Assembly: GCA_002842095.1 (NCBI GenBank)
Contig: PHCB01000007.1
Coordinates: forward strand, 186,001-250,000
DNA: 64,000 nt
Direction: 5' to 3'
DNA from: a candidate division BRC1 bacterium HGW-BRC1-1
Lineage (GTDB): Bacteria; Sumerlaeota; Sumerlaeia; Sumerlaeales; Sumerlaeaceae
Part shown: piece by piece, positions 27,520 through 35,912 of the stretch
How the letters are laid out: each line of letters opens with the position of its first letter
How positions within the stretch are numbered: the first letter of the stretch is position 1
Program-made: the position numbers and the translations under genes
Notes under the pieces: generated by a model
What the model was told of the DNA's origin: nothing
Database searches by the model: none
What the model saw: only the letters and a program-made list of their open reading frames with translations

Positions 27520-28386
27520 TTATTGCCCCTCTTGCTTTGCCGCCCATGCCGCGCGGACTTGGGCCGCCGTGGAGGTTGTCTCAATGTCGATCTTGCCCAA
27601 CGCAGCTACCGCCTTGCGGACTGCGTCTTCCGTGCGGTTTTTTAGATATTGTTCCTCGCTGGCCTCGACACGCTCCATCGCAGCAATGAGCAGCGGTATA
27701 TCGGAGGCGGGATCGCCTAAGTCGCCCAGGCGTTCCGCAGCTTGGGCAGCGTCTAGGCTTGGTTTTGCCGCAATCAATTTCCGATATTCCCCGGTGGACT
27801 CCGGCTCCTCCTTCTTCAGTCGAGCCATCAAGGAGCGCGCCAGACCGGTATCGTCCCACATCAAAATTTTGTCTGCGGGCGACATACGCGCCGCGCGGTG
27901 GAAGGCAACTGCGGACCCAACCACGAGACAGGCCACGGCAATCGCACCGACGATCATCACAAGTCGCCGTCCTCGGAGGTGAGCCGGATTATCGGCTGTC
28001 GCCCTCAAAGCGCTAAGCGATCCCACGACGCAGCATGGGAGAAATGCCAGATTTAAAAACGGGCCAAAGGGCCACGCGCTTGCAATTAATACGACCAGCA
28101 CAAACATGACGGATGCAACCGGGCCGGGAATCCACTTCGACGGAATATGTGTTGCCCGCTTAACCCACGACAGCGCCACAAACCACACGCTGCCCACAAT
28201 GCACCACGTGAACACGGGCGGAAAGACGTTCCACATAAACGCATAGGCGCAAACGCCGCAGGCGGCAGCCGCCGACGGAAGCGAAAGCAGGAGGGCGCAC
28301 GCCGCAGCCCGGGCAAGCACGGTTTTCGCCGCGTTAAAACTTGGGGATGGTTGACGTTTCCCCCAATTCCATTGTCGCCTTTTCAT
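27520..28386 (-). CDS. Uncharacterised membrane protein with C-terminal soluble domain
   Basis: 288 residues, unrecognised. After a charged N-terminus there is a signal-like segment (AACALLLSLPSAAAACGVC), then about four hydrophobic helices (FPPVFTWCIVGSVWFVAL, VASVMFVLVVLIASAWPF, LNLAFLPCCVVGSLSAL, LVMIVGAIAVACLVVG). A soluble helical domain of some 110 residues follows (AQAAERLGDLGDPASD, VRKAVAALGKID), reminiscent of HEAT/ARM-like repeats. The start ATG 28386 has GGAAG nine bases upstream; the ORF extends further without support. It is divergent from pstS and shares the intergenic Pho-box-like site. Confidence 0.7.
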   Translation of the reverse strand: MKRRQWNWGKRQPSPSFNAAKTVLARAAACALLLSLPSAAAACGVCAYAFMWNVFPPVFTWCIVGSVWFVALSWVKRATHIPSKWIPGPVASVMFVLVVLIASAWPFGPFLNLAFLPCCVVGSLSALRATADNPAHLRGRRLVMIVGAIAVACLVVGSAVAFHRAARMSPADKILMWDDTGLARSLMARLKKEEPESTGEYRKLIAAKPSLDAAQAAERLGDLGDPASDIPLLIAAMERVEASEEQYLKNRTEDAVRKAVAALGKIDIETTSTAAQVRAAWAAKQEGQ

Positions 28387-28530
28387 CACGTTAGCTTCCG
28401 ATAGTGTTCCATGGCACGAATGGCAAGGATTGTCGCATGAGCGAAGAAGCAGGAGTCGCCCTCGCAACCGCCGATCTGTTCACTTTGAAATAATTAGGCG
28501 AAAACGTCAACCGCCCCTGAAATGCCAATT

Positions 28531-28548
28531 GTGACAGATCCATGACAA
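28531..28548. promoter_or_regulatory. Candidate Pho box upstream of pstS
   Basis: On the plus strand the site is GTGACAG, a 4-bp spacer, and ATGACAA; its complement reads TTGTCAT-N4-CTGTCAC. That is two 7-bp half-sites at an 11-bp period, one base off the enterobacterial PhoB consensus CTGTCAT in the first half and matching in the second. It lies 82 bp upstream of the pstS ATG and in reversed orientation to it, and 145 bp upstream of the divergent membrane protein gene. A PhoB is encoded downstream in this locus. Confidence 0.7.
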
Positions 28549-28629
28549 ATTTCACTCATCCGACATGCCACTTGCTTGCACAGGTATGGGCTTTTCAATG
28601 CCCTCAGAATCCTGGAAGGAATAACATCA

Positions 28630-29688
28630 ATGCAATCGTCTCAGAATCGTATCAGTGCAGTGGTTGGAATTCTGCTGCTTGCATCTTTGGTAGCAGCGCA
28701 AGTTCCCGTGAATCCAAACGCTTCCCCCGCGAAGGCTGGTGCAAACAGGCTTACGGGTGGGGGATCCACTTTCGTTTATCCTCTTATGAGCAAGTGGGCT
28801 TCAGTCTATCACCAGAAGACTAAGGTGCAGGTGAACTACCAGTCGATCGGCTCCGGTGGTGGGATCAAACAATTCAGCGCGGGCACCCTCGATTTCGGCG
28901 CAACGGACGGTCCCATGACAGAGGACGAACTCAAGCTGGCCAATAGTCCTGTTCTTCACATCCCGGTGACCATGGGCGCAGTTGTGGTGACGTATAATAT
29001 CCCTGGGCTGGAGAAGCCTCTGAACCTCAGCGGCCCGACCATTTCGAAGTTGTTCCTGGGCGAAGTGAAAAAATGGAATGATGCGGTGGTCGCTGCTGAA
29101 AATCCGGGCGTCACGCTGCCGGATAAAGGTGTCGTCATCGTTCATCGCTCGGACGGTTCAGGTACGACTTACATCTTCTCTGAGTACCTTTCAAAGACAA
29201 GTCCCGACTGGCAACCGAAGGTTGGAGTTGGGAAAAGCCTCAACTGGCCCGCTGGTATTGGCGCCAAGGGCAACGAGGGAGTCGCGGCGCAGGTAATGCG
29301 CACGCCGGGCGCGATTGGATACGTCGAATTGCTGTACGCCCAGCAGTCAAAAATGCATGTTGCATCGGTGAAGAATCAGGCCGGCGAATTTGTCGCTCCC
29401 GTCCCGGACGCGGTGACTTCCGCTGCCGAAGGACTGAAGGAAATACCTGATGATCTCCGCATGAGCATTACGGATTCACCTGGCAAAGGTGCGTATCCGG
29501 TGTCGGGTATTGTGTGGGTGCTTGCGCGACCGGAGATGAAGGATCGGGCAACGGCCTCCGCCGTGAAAGCTTTTCTCACGTGGGTACTGAGCGACGAAGG
29601 CCAGGCTTACGCGGTTCCGATGAATTACTCCAAACTTCCCGCTTCGCTTCTGGATAAGGCCAGAGCCAAGGTTGCGTTGATCAAGTAG
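28630..29688 (+). CDS. pstS: Periplasmic phosphate-binding protein
   Basis: Binds inorganic phosphate for the Pst ABC importer. The 352-residue product has a signal peptide (ISAVVGILLLASLVAAQ) and the PstS hallmarks GGGSTFVYPLMSKW, VNYQSIGSGGGIKQF, LDFGATDGPM, IVHRSDGSGTTYIF and GAIGYVELLYA. ATG 28630 is chosen because AAGGAA precedes it and it places the signal peptide at the N-terminus; the frame extends upstream to 28576. It leads a seven-gene regulon. Confidence 0.95.
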   Translation: MQSSQNRISAVVGILLLASLVAAQVPVNPNASPAKAGANRLTGGGSTFVYPLMSKWASVYHQKTKVQVNYQSIGSGGGIKQFSAGTLDFGATDGPMTEDELKLANSPVLHIPVTMGAVVVTYNIPGLEKPLNLSGPTISKLFLGEVKKWNDAVVAAENPGVTLPDKGVVIVHRSDGSGTTYIFSEYLSKTSPDWQPKVGVGKSLNWPAGIGAKGNEGVAAQVMRTPGAIGYVELLYAQQSKMHVASVKNQAGEFVAPVPDAVTSAAEGLKEIPDDLRMSITDSPGKGAYPVSGIVWVLARPEMKDRATASAVKAFLTWVLSDEGQAYAVPMNYSKLPASLLDKARAKVALIK

Positions 29689-29700
29689 CCTCTACCTGAG

Positions 29701-30672
29701 ATGACCAACACACCAACATATACTCATCCGCCGCACATAAGGGCGCAGTGCCGTTCGGCACGGATGAGGCTGACGGACAAGATGACACATGCTGCCACTC
29801 TTGCCGCCGGCATGTTAATCCTTCTGTTCCTGGTTTTGATCGCGTCGCAGTTATTGCGCCTGTCGTTGCCTGCGTTGCGAACATTCGGAGGACGTTTTTT
29901 TGTCAGTTCGGTGTGGGACCCCGTCGGCGAACAGTACGGCATTCTGCCGTTCTTGTACGGGACAATCGTATCGAGCGTGATTGCGTTGCTGATCGCGATC
30001 CCTTTTGGGGTGGGCACGGCGATCTTCCTGACGGAGGTTGCGCCCCGCCGCATCCGTGGACCGATTGCGTTCATGGTGGACATGCTTGCGGCAATCCCAA
30101 GCGTCGTGTACGGGCTTTGGGGCATTTTCGTACTGGCCCCCCTCGTATCGCAACATGCGGCTCCGTGGTTGGAAAAGTATCTTGGTTTTCTGCCCCTCTT
30201 TCGGGGGCCGTCCTATGGCGTGAGTATGCTGACAGCCAGTCTCATTCTGTCAGTCATGATTGTTCCGTACATCACGGCAATTTCGCGCGAAATCCTGCTC
30301 ACGGTTCCCGATGATATCAAAGCGGCTTCTTTTGCGCTGGGTGCAACGCATTGGGAGACGATCTGGAAAATTGTGTTGCCGTACACCCGCGCGGGCATTG
30401 GTGCGGGCATCGTGCTGGCCCTCGGGCGTGCCCTGGGTGAAACCATGGCGGTCACGATGCTCATCGGGAATCAGCCCCAAATCAATGTCTCTGTTTTGCA
30501 GCCGGGATATTCGATGGCTGCTGTAATCGCCAATGAGTTTACGGAGGCAACCACACCGGTCTATCTGTCAGCGATCGTTGCGGTTGGCCTGGCGCTGTTC
30601 GCGGTGACTCTCCTGGTAAATCTCGCGGCCCGACTGCTGCTCTGGAGGATGCGTGTCCGTCCAATTCGATAA
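29701..30672 (+). CDS. pstC: Phosphate ABC transporter permease PstC
   Basis: Inner membrane subunit of the phosphate importer, 323 residues, with about six transmembrane helices (AAGMLILLFLVLIASQLL, LYGTIVSSVIALLIAIPFG, IAFMVDMLAAIPSVVYGLWG and others). The EAA-type cytoplasmic loop is present as KAASFALGATHWETIWKIVLP, followed by LGRALGETMAVTMLIG. It lies 12 bp after pstS and overlaps pstA by 20 bp. The N-terminal start (ATG 29701) lacks a strong ribosome-binding site; the inner ATG at MRLTDK would also be possible. Confidence 0.94.
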   Translation: MTNTPTYTHPPHIRAQCRSARMRLTDKMTHAATLAAGMLILLFLVLIASQLLRLSLPALRTFGGRFFVSSVWDPVGEQYGILPFLYGTIVSSVIALLIAIPFGVGTAIFLTEVAPRRIRGPIAFMVDMLAAIPSVVYGLWGIFVLAPLVSQHAAPWLEKYLGFLPLFRGPSYGVSMLTASLILSVMIVPYITAISREILLTVPDDIKAASFALGATHWETIWKIVLPYTRAGIGAGIVLALGRALGETMAVTMLIGNQPQINVSVLQPGYSMAAVIANEFTEATTPVYLSAIVAVGLALFAVTLLVNLAARLLLWRMRVRPIR

Positions 30673-31522
30673 AGCAATCATCCCGCTGGGTGCACGCAAG
30701 CCACTGCGCAAGGCGCAGAATCTGGTTTTTGTCTGGCTCACCGGATTGTTTGCATTTCTGCTGATCCTGCCATTGGTCATTCTGCTTTGGTATCTCCTTT
30801 CTCGCGGCGTTCAATCGCTCTCTTGGGATTTCTTTACCCAGATTCCAAAGCCTGTCGGCGAGACTGGTGGAGGTGTGGCCAACGCGATCGTCGGCTCGGT
30901 AATCATACTTGGGCTCGCGTCCGTTTTTGCTGTTCCGGTGGGAATTCTGGCGGCGGTTTATATGAGCGATTTCGGACGCGGTAATCGCATCAGCAGCACC
31001 ATCCGGTTTGCATGTGACATGCTGAATGCCACACCAAGCATCATACTCGGCATTTTTTCCTACAGCATCATCGTCTTGACGATGGGACGCTTTTCCGCGC
31101 TCGCCGGTTCATTTGCACTTTTTGTCATGATGGCCCCAGTTGTCGTTCGCGGCACGGAAGAGATTCTACAGCTGGTGCCAGACTCTTTCCGCGAGGCTTC
31201 CCTTGCGCTCGGCGCATCCCGCTCGCAGACGATCTGGCGGGTAGTGCTCCCGGCCGCTCGCGGCGGCATTACCACTACCGTGGCGCTATCACTGGCACGC
31301 ATCAGCGGCGAGACAGCACCGCTCCTTTTCACCGCACTCGGCAACGAGTTCTGGAACTTTCACATCGACCGCCCCATGAACACATTACCCGTGCAGATTT
31401 ACAAGTTCGCTACCTCGCCTTATGAGGACTGGCATCGCCAGGCCTGGGCGGCTGCACTGGTCCTGATTCTGTTGATCAGCGTTACCAACGCCGTGGCGCG
31501 TTTTGCCACACGGCGCAGGTAA
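30653..31522 (+). CDS. pstA: Phosphate ABC transporter permease PstA
   Basis: Second permease, 289 residues. Six helices are visible (LTGLFAFLLILPLVILLWYL, IVGSVIILGLASVFAVPVGI, etc.), and the EAA loop is REASLALGASRSQTIWRVVLP. The element LARISGETAPLLFTALG mirrors pstC. The start is GTG 30653 with CTGGAGG immediately upstream, inside the end of pstC, so the two are coupled. Confidence 0.94.
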   Translation: MSVQFDKAIIPLGARKPLRKAQNLVFVWLTGLFAFLLILPLVILLWYLLSRGVQSLSWDFFTQIPKPVGETGGGVANAIVGSVIILGLASVFAVPVGILAAVYMSDFGRGNRISSTIRFACDMLNATPSIILGIFSYSIIVLTMGRFSALAGSFALFVMMAPVVVRGTEEILQLVPDSFREASLALGASRSQTIWRVVLPAARGGITTTVALSLARISGETAPLLFTALGNEFWNFHIDRPMNTLPVQIYKFATSPYEDWHRQAWAAALVLILLISVTNAVARFATRRR

Positions 31523-31621
31523 TCCGATGATACAAGTTGCATATCCATCGATCTGCGTTGAAATCCAGCGGCGATGTTGTATTGCGAAGATATCCGAATC
31601 CACTGTGGGTGACTGCTGACC

Positions 31622-32284
31622 ATGGGCCGCTATTATGATGAAAACTACGACCAGCTGAAACAGAAACTGCGTCACATGGTTTCCGCCGTTCAGCAGATGA
31701 TAGGCGACACGATTCGGGCGTTGACCGATGACAATGTCGCACTTGCCAAAGAGATAATTCAGAAGGACGAGGAAATCGACCATCTCGAAGTTGAGATAGA
31801 TGAACTTGTCATCAAGCTGCTTGCGCTCCAGCAGCCAATGGCCGTTGATCTTCGGTTTCTTGTGACAGCACTGAAGGTCAACGGTGATCTGGAGCGGATG
31901 GGTGATCAGGCCGTCAACATAGCCCAGGCGGTCCTCATGCTCCATGACAAGCCAGGCGGGCAGATCGTGGATTTCTCCCTGATGGAAGACGTGGTTCAGT
32001 TCATGGTTGAAGGGTGCATCAACGCCTTCGATTCCGCGGATACGGCGCTGGCACAGGTCATTTGCGACCGTGACGACGAGGTGGATGAGATGAACAGGTC
32101 AATCATACATCAGCTTGCCGTTTACGCCCGCGAGCATCCGGACCATGCCGATCGCTGCATCTCCCTGTTGCTCGTGTCACGCAACCTGGAACGTATTGCC
32201 GATCTCTCCACCAACATCGCGGAAGATGTGGTTTATTATATCCAGGGCAGATTCATCAAACACTCGGGCAAGGAGCAACATTGA
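31622..32284 (+). CDS. phoU: Phosphate-signalling complex protein PhoU
   Basis: Cytoplasmic negative regulator linking PstB to PhoR. The 220-residue protein consists of two three-helix repeats with the family motifs [17 protein letters not shown] and [16 protein letters not shown], and [19 protein letters not shown] paired with [18 protein letters not shown]. It lies before pstB instead of after it, the reverse of the common pstSCAB-phoU order. Its stop overlaps the pstB start. Ninety-nine bp separate it from pstA. Confidence 0.94.
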   Translation: MGRYYDENYDQLKQKLRHMVSAVQQMIGDTIRALTDDNVALAKEIIQKDEEIDHLEVEIDELVIKLLALQQPMAVDLRFLVTALKVNGDLERMGDQAVNIAQAVLMLHDKPGGQIVDFSLMEDVVQFMVEGCINAFDSADTALAQVICDRDDEVDEMNRSIIHQLAVYAREHPDHADRCISLLLVSRNLERIADLSTNIAEDVVYYIQGRFIKHSGKEQH

Positions 32285-33078
32285 TAGATATGGTTTCCGG
32301 CGAGCCTGCACAGGCGGAAATGCTCGACAGCAAGATGTCCACCCGTGATCTGAATATCTATTACGGTCCGCGCCGTGCGATCAATGCCATCTCACTGTCG
32401 ATGCGGCGCAACCATGTCACTGCACTGATCGGCCCTTCCGGTTGCGGCAAATCCACATTTCTCCGGGCGCTCAACCGCATGAACGAGCTGATCCCGAGTG
32501 TGCGCACCGAGGGGGATGTGTTGCTGGACGGCAACTCCATCTACGATCGCAGCATGGATGTCATTGATGTGCGGCGCCGCGTTGGAATGGTATTTCAAAA
32601 GTCCAATCCGTTTCCGAAGAGTATCTTTGAGAACGTGGCGTATGGGCTGCGCATCAACGGCCTTTCCGATAAGCGTGTCATTGCTGAGCAAGTCGAGAAA
32701 AGCCTTCGAAACGCGGCGCTGTGGGATGAGATCAAGGATAGGCTGTACACGCCGGCGCTGGATCTTTCAGGTGGGCAGCAGCAACGGCTCTGCATTGCCC
32801 GCGCGCTGGCGGTTGAGCCCGAGGTGTTACTGATGGATGAACCGGCATCAGCCCTGGATCCCATTGCGACTCAGAAGATTGAAGAGCTCATCCATGACCT
32901 GAAAAAGCAGTACACGATCGTGATCGTCACCCACAACATGCAGCAGGCAGCCCGGGTTTCTGACTACACCGCGTTCTTCTATATGGGTGACCTGATCGAA
33001 GTTGATGAGACGGAACGCCTTTTCACCAAGCCTTCGCGCAAACAGACGGAGGATTATATCACGGGACGTTTCGGATAA
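32281..33078 (+). CDS. pstB: Phosphate ABC transporter ATPase PstB
   Basis: ATPase subunit of the importer, 265 residues. [16 protein letters not shown] opens the domain; Walker A is [16 protein letters not shown], the Q-loop region [19 protein letters not shown] is diagnostic of PstB, signature [15 protein letters not shown], Walker [14 protein letters not shown]. The start is probably TTG 32281, overlapping phoU by four bases and five bases after AGGAG; ATG 32290 is possible but 14 bases away. Confidence 0.94.
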   Translation: MIDMVSGEPAQAEMLDSKMSTRDLNIYYGPRRAINAISLSMRRNHVTALIGPSGCGKSTFLRALNRMNELIPSVRTEGDVLLDGNSIYDRSMDVIDVRRRVGMVFQKSNPFPKSIFENVAYGLRINGLSDKRVIAEQVEKSLRNAALWDEIKDRLYTPALDLSGGQQQRLCIARALAVEPEVLLMDEPASALDPIATQKIEELIHDLKKQYTIVIVTHNMQQAARVSDYTAFFYMGDLIEVDETERLFTKPSRKQTEDYITGRFG

Positions 33079-33193
33079 AGTGGCTCACAAGAGAGTTGGG
33101 CATCGGATTTGCAGTTCCCGGCCTTTATCAGTGCCATCCATCTGCCGCCATGGAACGGGTCTTCTGAAAGAAGATTTAGTGACATGGCGGAAT

Positions 33194-33210
33194 GCGTGCC
33201 ACGGGCACGC
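33194..33210. promoter_or_regulatory. Short hairpin in the phoB leader
   Basis: Perfect 7-bp inverted repeat GCGTGCC/GGCACGC with an ACG loop, 16 bp before the phoB start and just upstream of its AAGG element. It could affect translation of phoB or mark a processing site in the 148-bp pstB-phoB gap. Function is inferred only from position. Confidence 0.35.
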
Positions 33211-33226
33211 GGCAAGGTAACCGAAC

Positions 33227-33937
33227 ATGCCAGGCATCAAGACCATACTTGTTGTTGAAGATGAACCGGCCATTGCGAATCTGGTGGCTCTGCACGTGCG
33301 TCAACACGGCTATGAGGCGGTCGTGTGTAACGATGGAACGCGCGCCTTGGAGCTGTTGCGCAAGGCTCTTCCTGCACTCATCGTTTTGGATCTTATGCTG
33401 CCCGACATGGATGGCATCGATATCCTGAAAAAGATTCGATCCCATGATGATTCCACCCACGTGCCTGTGATTCTACTTACGGCACGGGCGGAAGAAGCAG
33501 ACCGCGTGCTGGGTCTTGAAATGGGGGCGGATGATTACGTTGTGAAGCCGTTCTCTCCGAGAGAGCTTGTCCTGCGCATAAACAAGCTCCTGGATAAGAG
33601 ATCAAGCCAGGAATCGGCAAGCATGCCTACCGTGTTCGGGTGCCTGGAGGTGGACGAAGAAAGATTTCGCGTTGCAGTGGATGGCAAACAGATTGATGTC
33701 AGCGCCACCGAGATGCGGTTGCTCTGTGAACTGATGCGATGCCGGGGACGCGTCCTTTCGCGATCCCAGCTTTTGCAGAATGCCTGGGGATACCTGCCAA
33801 GTGTGACGGACCGCACGGTGGACACACATGTTAAAAGGCTGCGACAGAAACTCGGTAACGCCGCCGATTACCTGCAGACTGTACGCGGCGTTGGCTATCG
33901 CTGGCTGCAAAACCCGGAGGAGGTGGAAGGTCCATGA
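33227..33937 (+). CDS. phoB: Phosphate regulon response regulator PhoB
   Basis: OmpR/PhoB-family regulator, 236 residues. The receiver domain begins ILVVEDEPAIANLV, with acceptor Asp55 in VLDLMLPDMDG, the Thr in LLTARAEE and Lys in YVVKPFSPREL. The C-terminal winged helix has SATEMRLLCELMRCRGRVLSRSQLLQNAWG and TVDTHVKRLRQKLG. Context within pst-pho genes supports PhoB. It overlaps phoR by 4 bp (ATGA). Confidence 0.93.
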   Translation: MPGIKTILVVEDEPAIANLVALHVRQHGYEAVVCNDGTRALELLRKALPALIVLDLMLPDMDGIDILKKIRSHDDSTHVPVILLTARAEEADRVLGLEMGADDYVVKPFSPRELVLRINKLLDKRSSQESASMPTVFGCLEVDEERFRVAVDGKQIDVSATEMRLLCELMRCRGRVLSRSQLLQNAWGYLPSVTDRTVDTHVKRLRQKLGNAADYLQTVRGVGYRWLQNPEEVEGP

Positions 33938-34962
33938 GCCATTCTTCCATACTGCAATCTCCCGTTTCGTTCGCATGCGAGCTTCTCGATTCGCTACCAC
34001 AACCAATCTGTCTTTTTGTCGAGGTCTCCGACCTGGTGGTTCCCAACCGCGCATGGCGATCCGAAGTTGCCAATTCGTCCAGACTTGCTGATATAGAGGA
34101 CCTCATGCCGGGGGACTCACCGCTGCGGTCGAAGTTGAAGGCTCTTCAGTCCGGAGAATCGATCTGTCTGCCCATTGACAATTCCGGGATGCGGAAGCTC
34201 AACGTAACCGCGGTGCCCCGCTACTCCGGCTTGTTTCTCCTGGTGATTCGGGATGAGACGGAAATCCGGCGGGTCGAGCAGATGCGGAAAGATTTCATCG
34301 CGAACGTATCCCATGAGCTGAGAACCCCGCTGACGGCTGTGCGCGGATACATTGAGACACTCATGGACCCTCAGTTCATGACGCTTGAGCATGTGCAGCA
34401 ATTCATGCCGGTGATTTTTGAACACACCGAGCGTCTGCACAATCTGATGCTGGATTTGCTCAGCTTTTCACGGTTAGAAAGCCCGGGCACGCATATTAAT
34501 TTGCAGCCGCTGTCGCTCAGCGAGGAGTTGCAGGATGCGGTCAGTGCAACGGAACCGCTTGCCCGCATGAAAAAAATCCAGATTGATCTTCAACCTCCCC
34601 CGGACAGTCTCCGCGTTCTGGCAAATTCCGAGCACCTCGAGCGGGTTCTGGTGAATCTGCTCGATAACGCGATCAAGTACAGCTCGCCGGAAGGACGGGT
34701 GAAGATCTGGACGAAAGAATCCGACGGGACCATTTGGACCCACGTTCGCGACCAGGGGGCGGGAATTGCGCCGGAGGAACTGCCGCGTGTCTTTGAACGG
34801 TTCTATCGCACCAAGGGGGCGGTCAGCGGTAGCGCCCGCGGCTCCGGTCTGGGGTTGGCAATCGTAAAGCATATTGTGCAGCAACTTGGTGGAAACATCG
34901 GCGTGGAGAGCGTGCTCGGTGAAGGTTCTGAGTTCTACTTCAGTCTTAAGATTGCACGATAA
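33934..34962 (+). CDS. phoR: Sensor histidine kinase PhoR, without membrane segments
   Basis: 342-residue kinase. HisKA box FIANVSHELRTPLTAVRGYIETL has phosphoacceptor His127; the N box is NLLDNAIKYSS, then DQGAGIAPEELPRVFERFYR and GSGLGLAIVKHIVQQLGG. These are all typical of PhoR. The first 120 residues form a small PAS-like segment with no hydrophobic helix, unlike the membrane-anchored enterobacterial PhoR. It probably senses through a Pst-PhoU complex from the cytoplasm. Coupled to phoB by overlap. Confidence 0.92.
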   Translation: MSHSSILQSPVSFACELLDSLPQPICLFVEVSDLVVPNRAWRSEVANSSRLADIEDLMPGDSPLRSKLKALQSGESICLPIDNSGMRKLNVTAVPRYSGLFLLVIRDETEIRRVEQMRKDFIANVSHELRTPLTAVRGYIETLMDPQFMTLEHVQQFMPVIFEHTERLHNLMLDLLSFSRLESPGTHINLQPLSLSEELQDAVSATEPLARMKKIQIDLQPPPDSLRVLANSEHLERVLVNLLDNAIKYSSPEGRVKIWTKESDGTIWTHVRDQGAGIAPEELPRVFERFYRTKGAVSGSARGSGLGLAIVKHIVQQLGGNIGVESVLGEGSEFYFSLKIAR

Positions 34963-34968
34963 AGGCGA

Positions 34969-34986
34969 CCCCGGCGTGAGCCGGGG
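34969..34986. terminator. GC-rich hairpin after phoR
   Basis: CCCCGGC (34969-34975) pairs with GCCGGGG (34980-34986) around a GTGA loop of the stable GNRA type. It lies seven bases past the phoR stop and just beyond the 3' end of a convergent gene. No T-run follows on the plus strand, so it may be a 3'-end-stabilising structure rather than a full terminator. Confidence 0.5.
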
Positions 34987-35009
34987 CAGCCTCTCAGCCA
35001 CTTCGTCAC

Positions 35010-35747
35010 TTAGTACTGTTCCGGACCGTGAGGTCCCGCATTTACGGCGTTCCTATCCCAGTTACCAGACATGAACTGGCCTCCAAAACGGTAAACATCG
35101 CCACCGCTGAGAGTGCCGTTGGTTGGATCGTAATCTTCGAAGAACGCAGGCAAACCGGGCTTGGCATCGCTTGAACCGCCATCCATTGGTTTCCATGGGA
35201 AACACTTATAGCTATTTCGGGCGCGATTCTTGTCAGGCCCCGGGCTGAACGTAACATACGCCATGACTCTTCCCCGCCCCTGCATCGTCGCAAAGGAATT
35301 CTGCGAGTCAGCCGGGGCTTCAGACGCAGGTCCACCGTAACTGCTGCCATAGCTCCACATTCCCGAACCAATGCGGTATCCGACTGCAGTACCTCCGGTA
35401 AACTGTTGCGCCTGGCCAATTGAAAATGGATCTGACAACAGGCTACTGATGTACGCGATCGGAGTTGTCAGCTGTGTCGCTCCGTTTGCCTTGTCCTCGT
35501 TGCGGAGCCCACTGAGTGCTGGCTCCCGGTCGAGATCGGAATCACTGTCGCGCGGCAGAGAGTTCCAGTCCACTGTGTACGCCTCGATAGCTGTTGCCTG
35601 TGCGCGAAGGTCACTTTTGACTTTCGCCACCTTCGAGCGCGTCTGCGCCTCCAGAAAATTTGGAACCGCGATCGCAGCTAACACAGCAATGATCGCAACA
35701 ACGATTAACAGTTCGATCAACGTGAACCCCACCATCTTCTTCATCAT
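35010..35747 (-). CDS. Prepilin-type protein (type IV pilin/pseudopilin N-terminus)
   Basis: 245-residue secreted or surface protein. The N-terminus MMKKMVGFTLIELLIVVAII is a class III signal: cleavage before the Phe after Gly and methylation by a prepilin peptidase, then a long hydrophobic helix ending NFLEAQTRSKVAKVKSDLRA. The C-terminal region is rich in Gly/Ser/Asp and ends with FGGQFMSGNWDRNAVNAGPHGPEQY. No pilus assembly genes are nearby, so it is a solitary pilin-like protein. The start has AGGAGG; ATG 35744 has slightly better spacing than ATG 35747. Confidence 0.85.
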   Translation of the reverse strand: MMKKMVGFTLIELLIVVAIIAVLAAIAVPNFLEAQTRSKVAKVKSDLRAQATAIEAYTVDWNSLPRDSDSDLDREPALSGLRNEDKANGATQLTTPIAYISSLLSDPFSIGQAQQFTGGTAVGYRIGSGMWSYGSSYGGPASEAPADSQNSFATMQGRGRVMAYVTFSPGPDKNRARNSYKCFPWKPMDGGSSDAKPGLPAFFEDYDPTNGTLSGGDVYRFGGQFMSGNWDRNAVNAGPHGPEQY

Positions 35748-35912
35748 AAATCCTCCTTGATTTGCCCGGATTTATTAGCATCGCCGGACATCTGCAAAAA
35801 GGGCTATCAGGGCATTATGCCACCATGATGTCGGGAAAATGTCATTTTAGTGAAACTGCGCGTAAGTGCCAGTCAGTCCAAAAATCACCTGCACCCCTGA
35901 CCGAGCCCAAAG

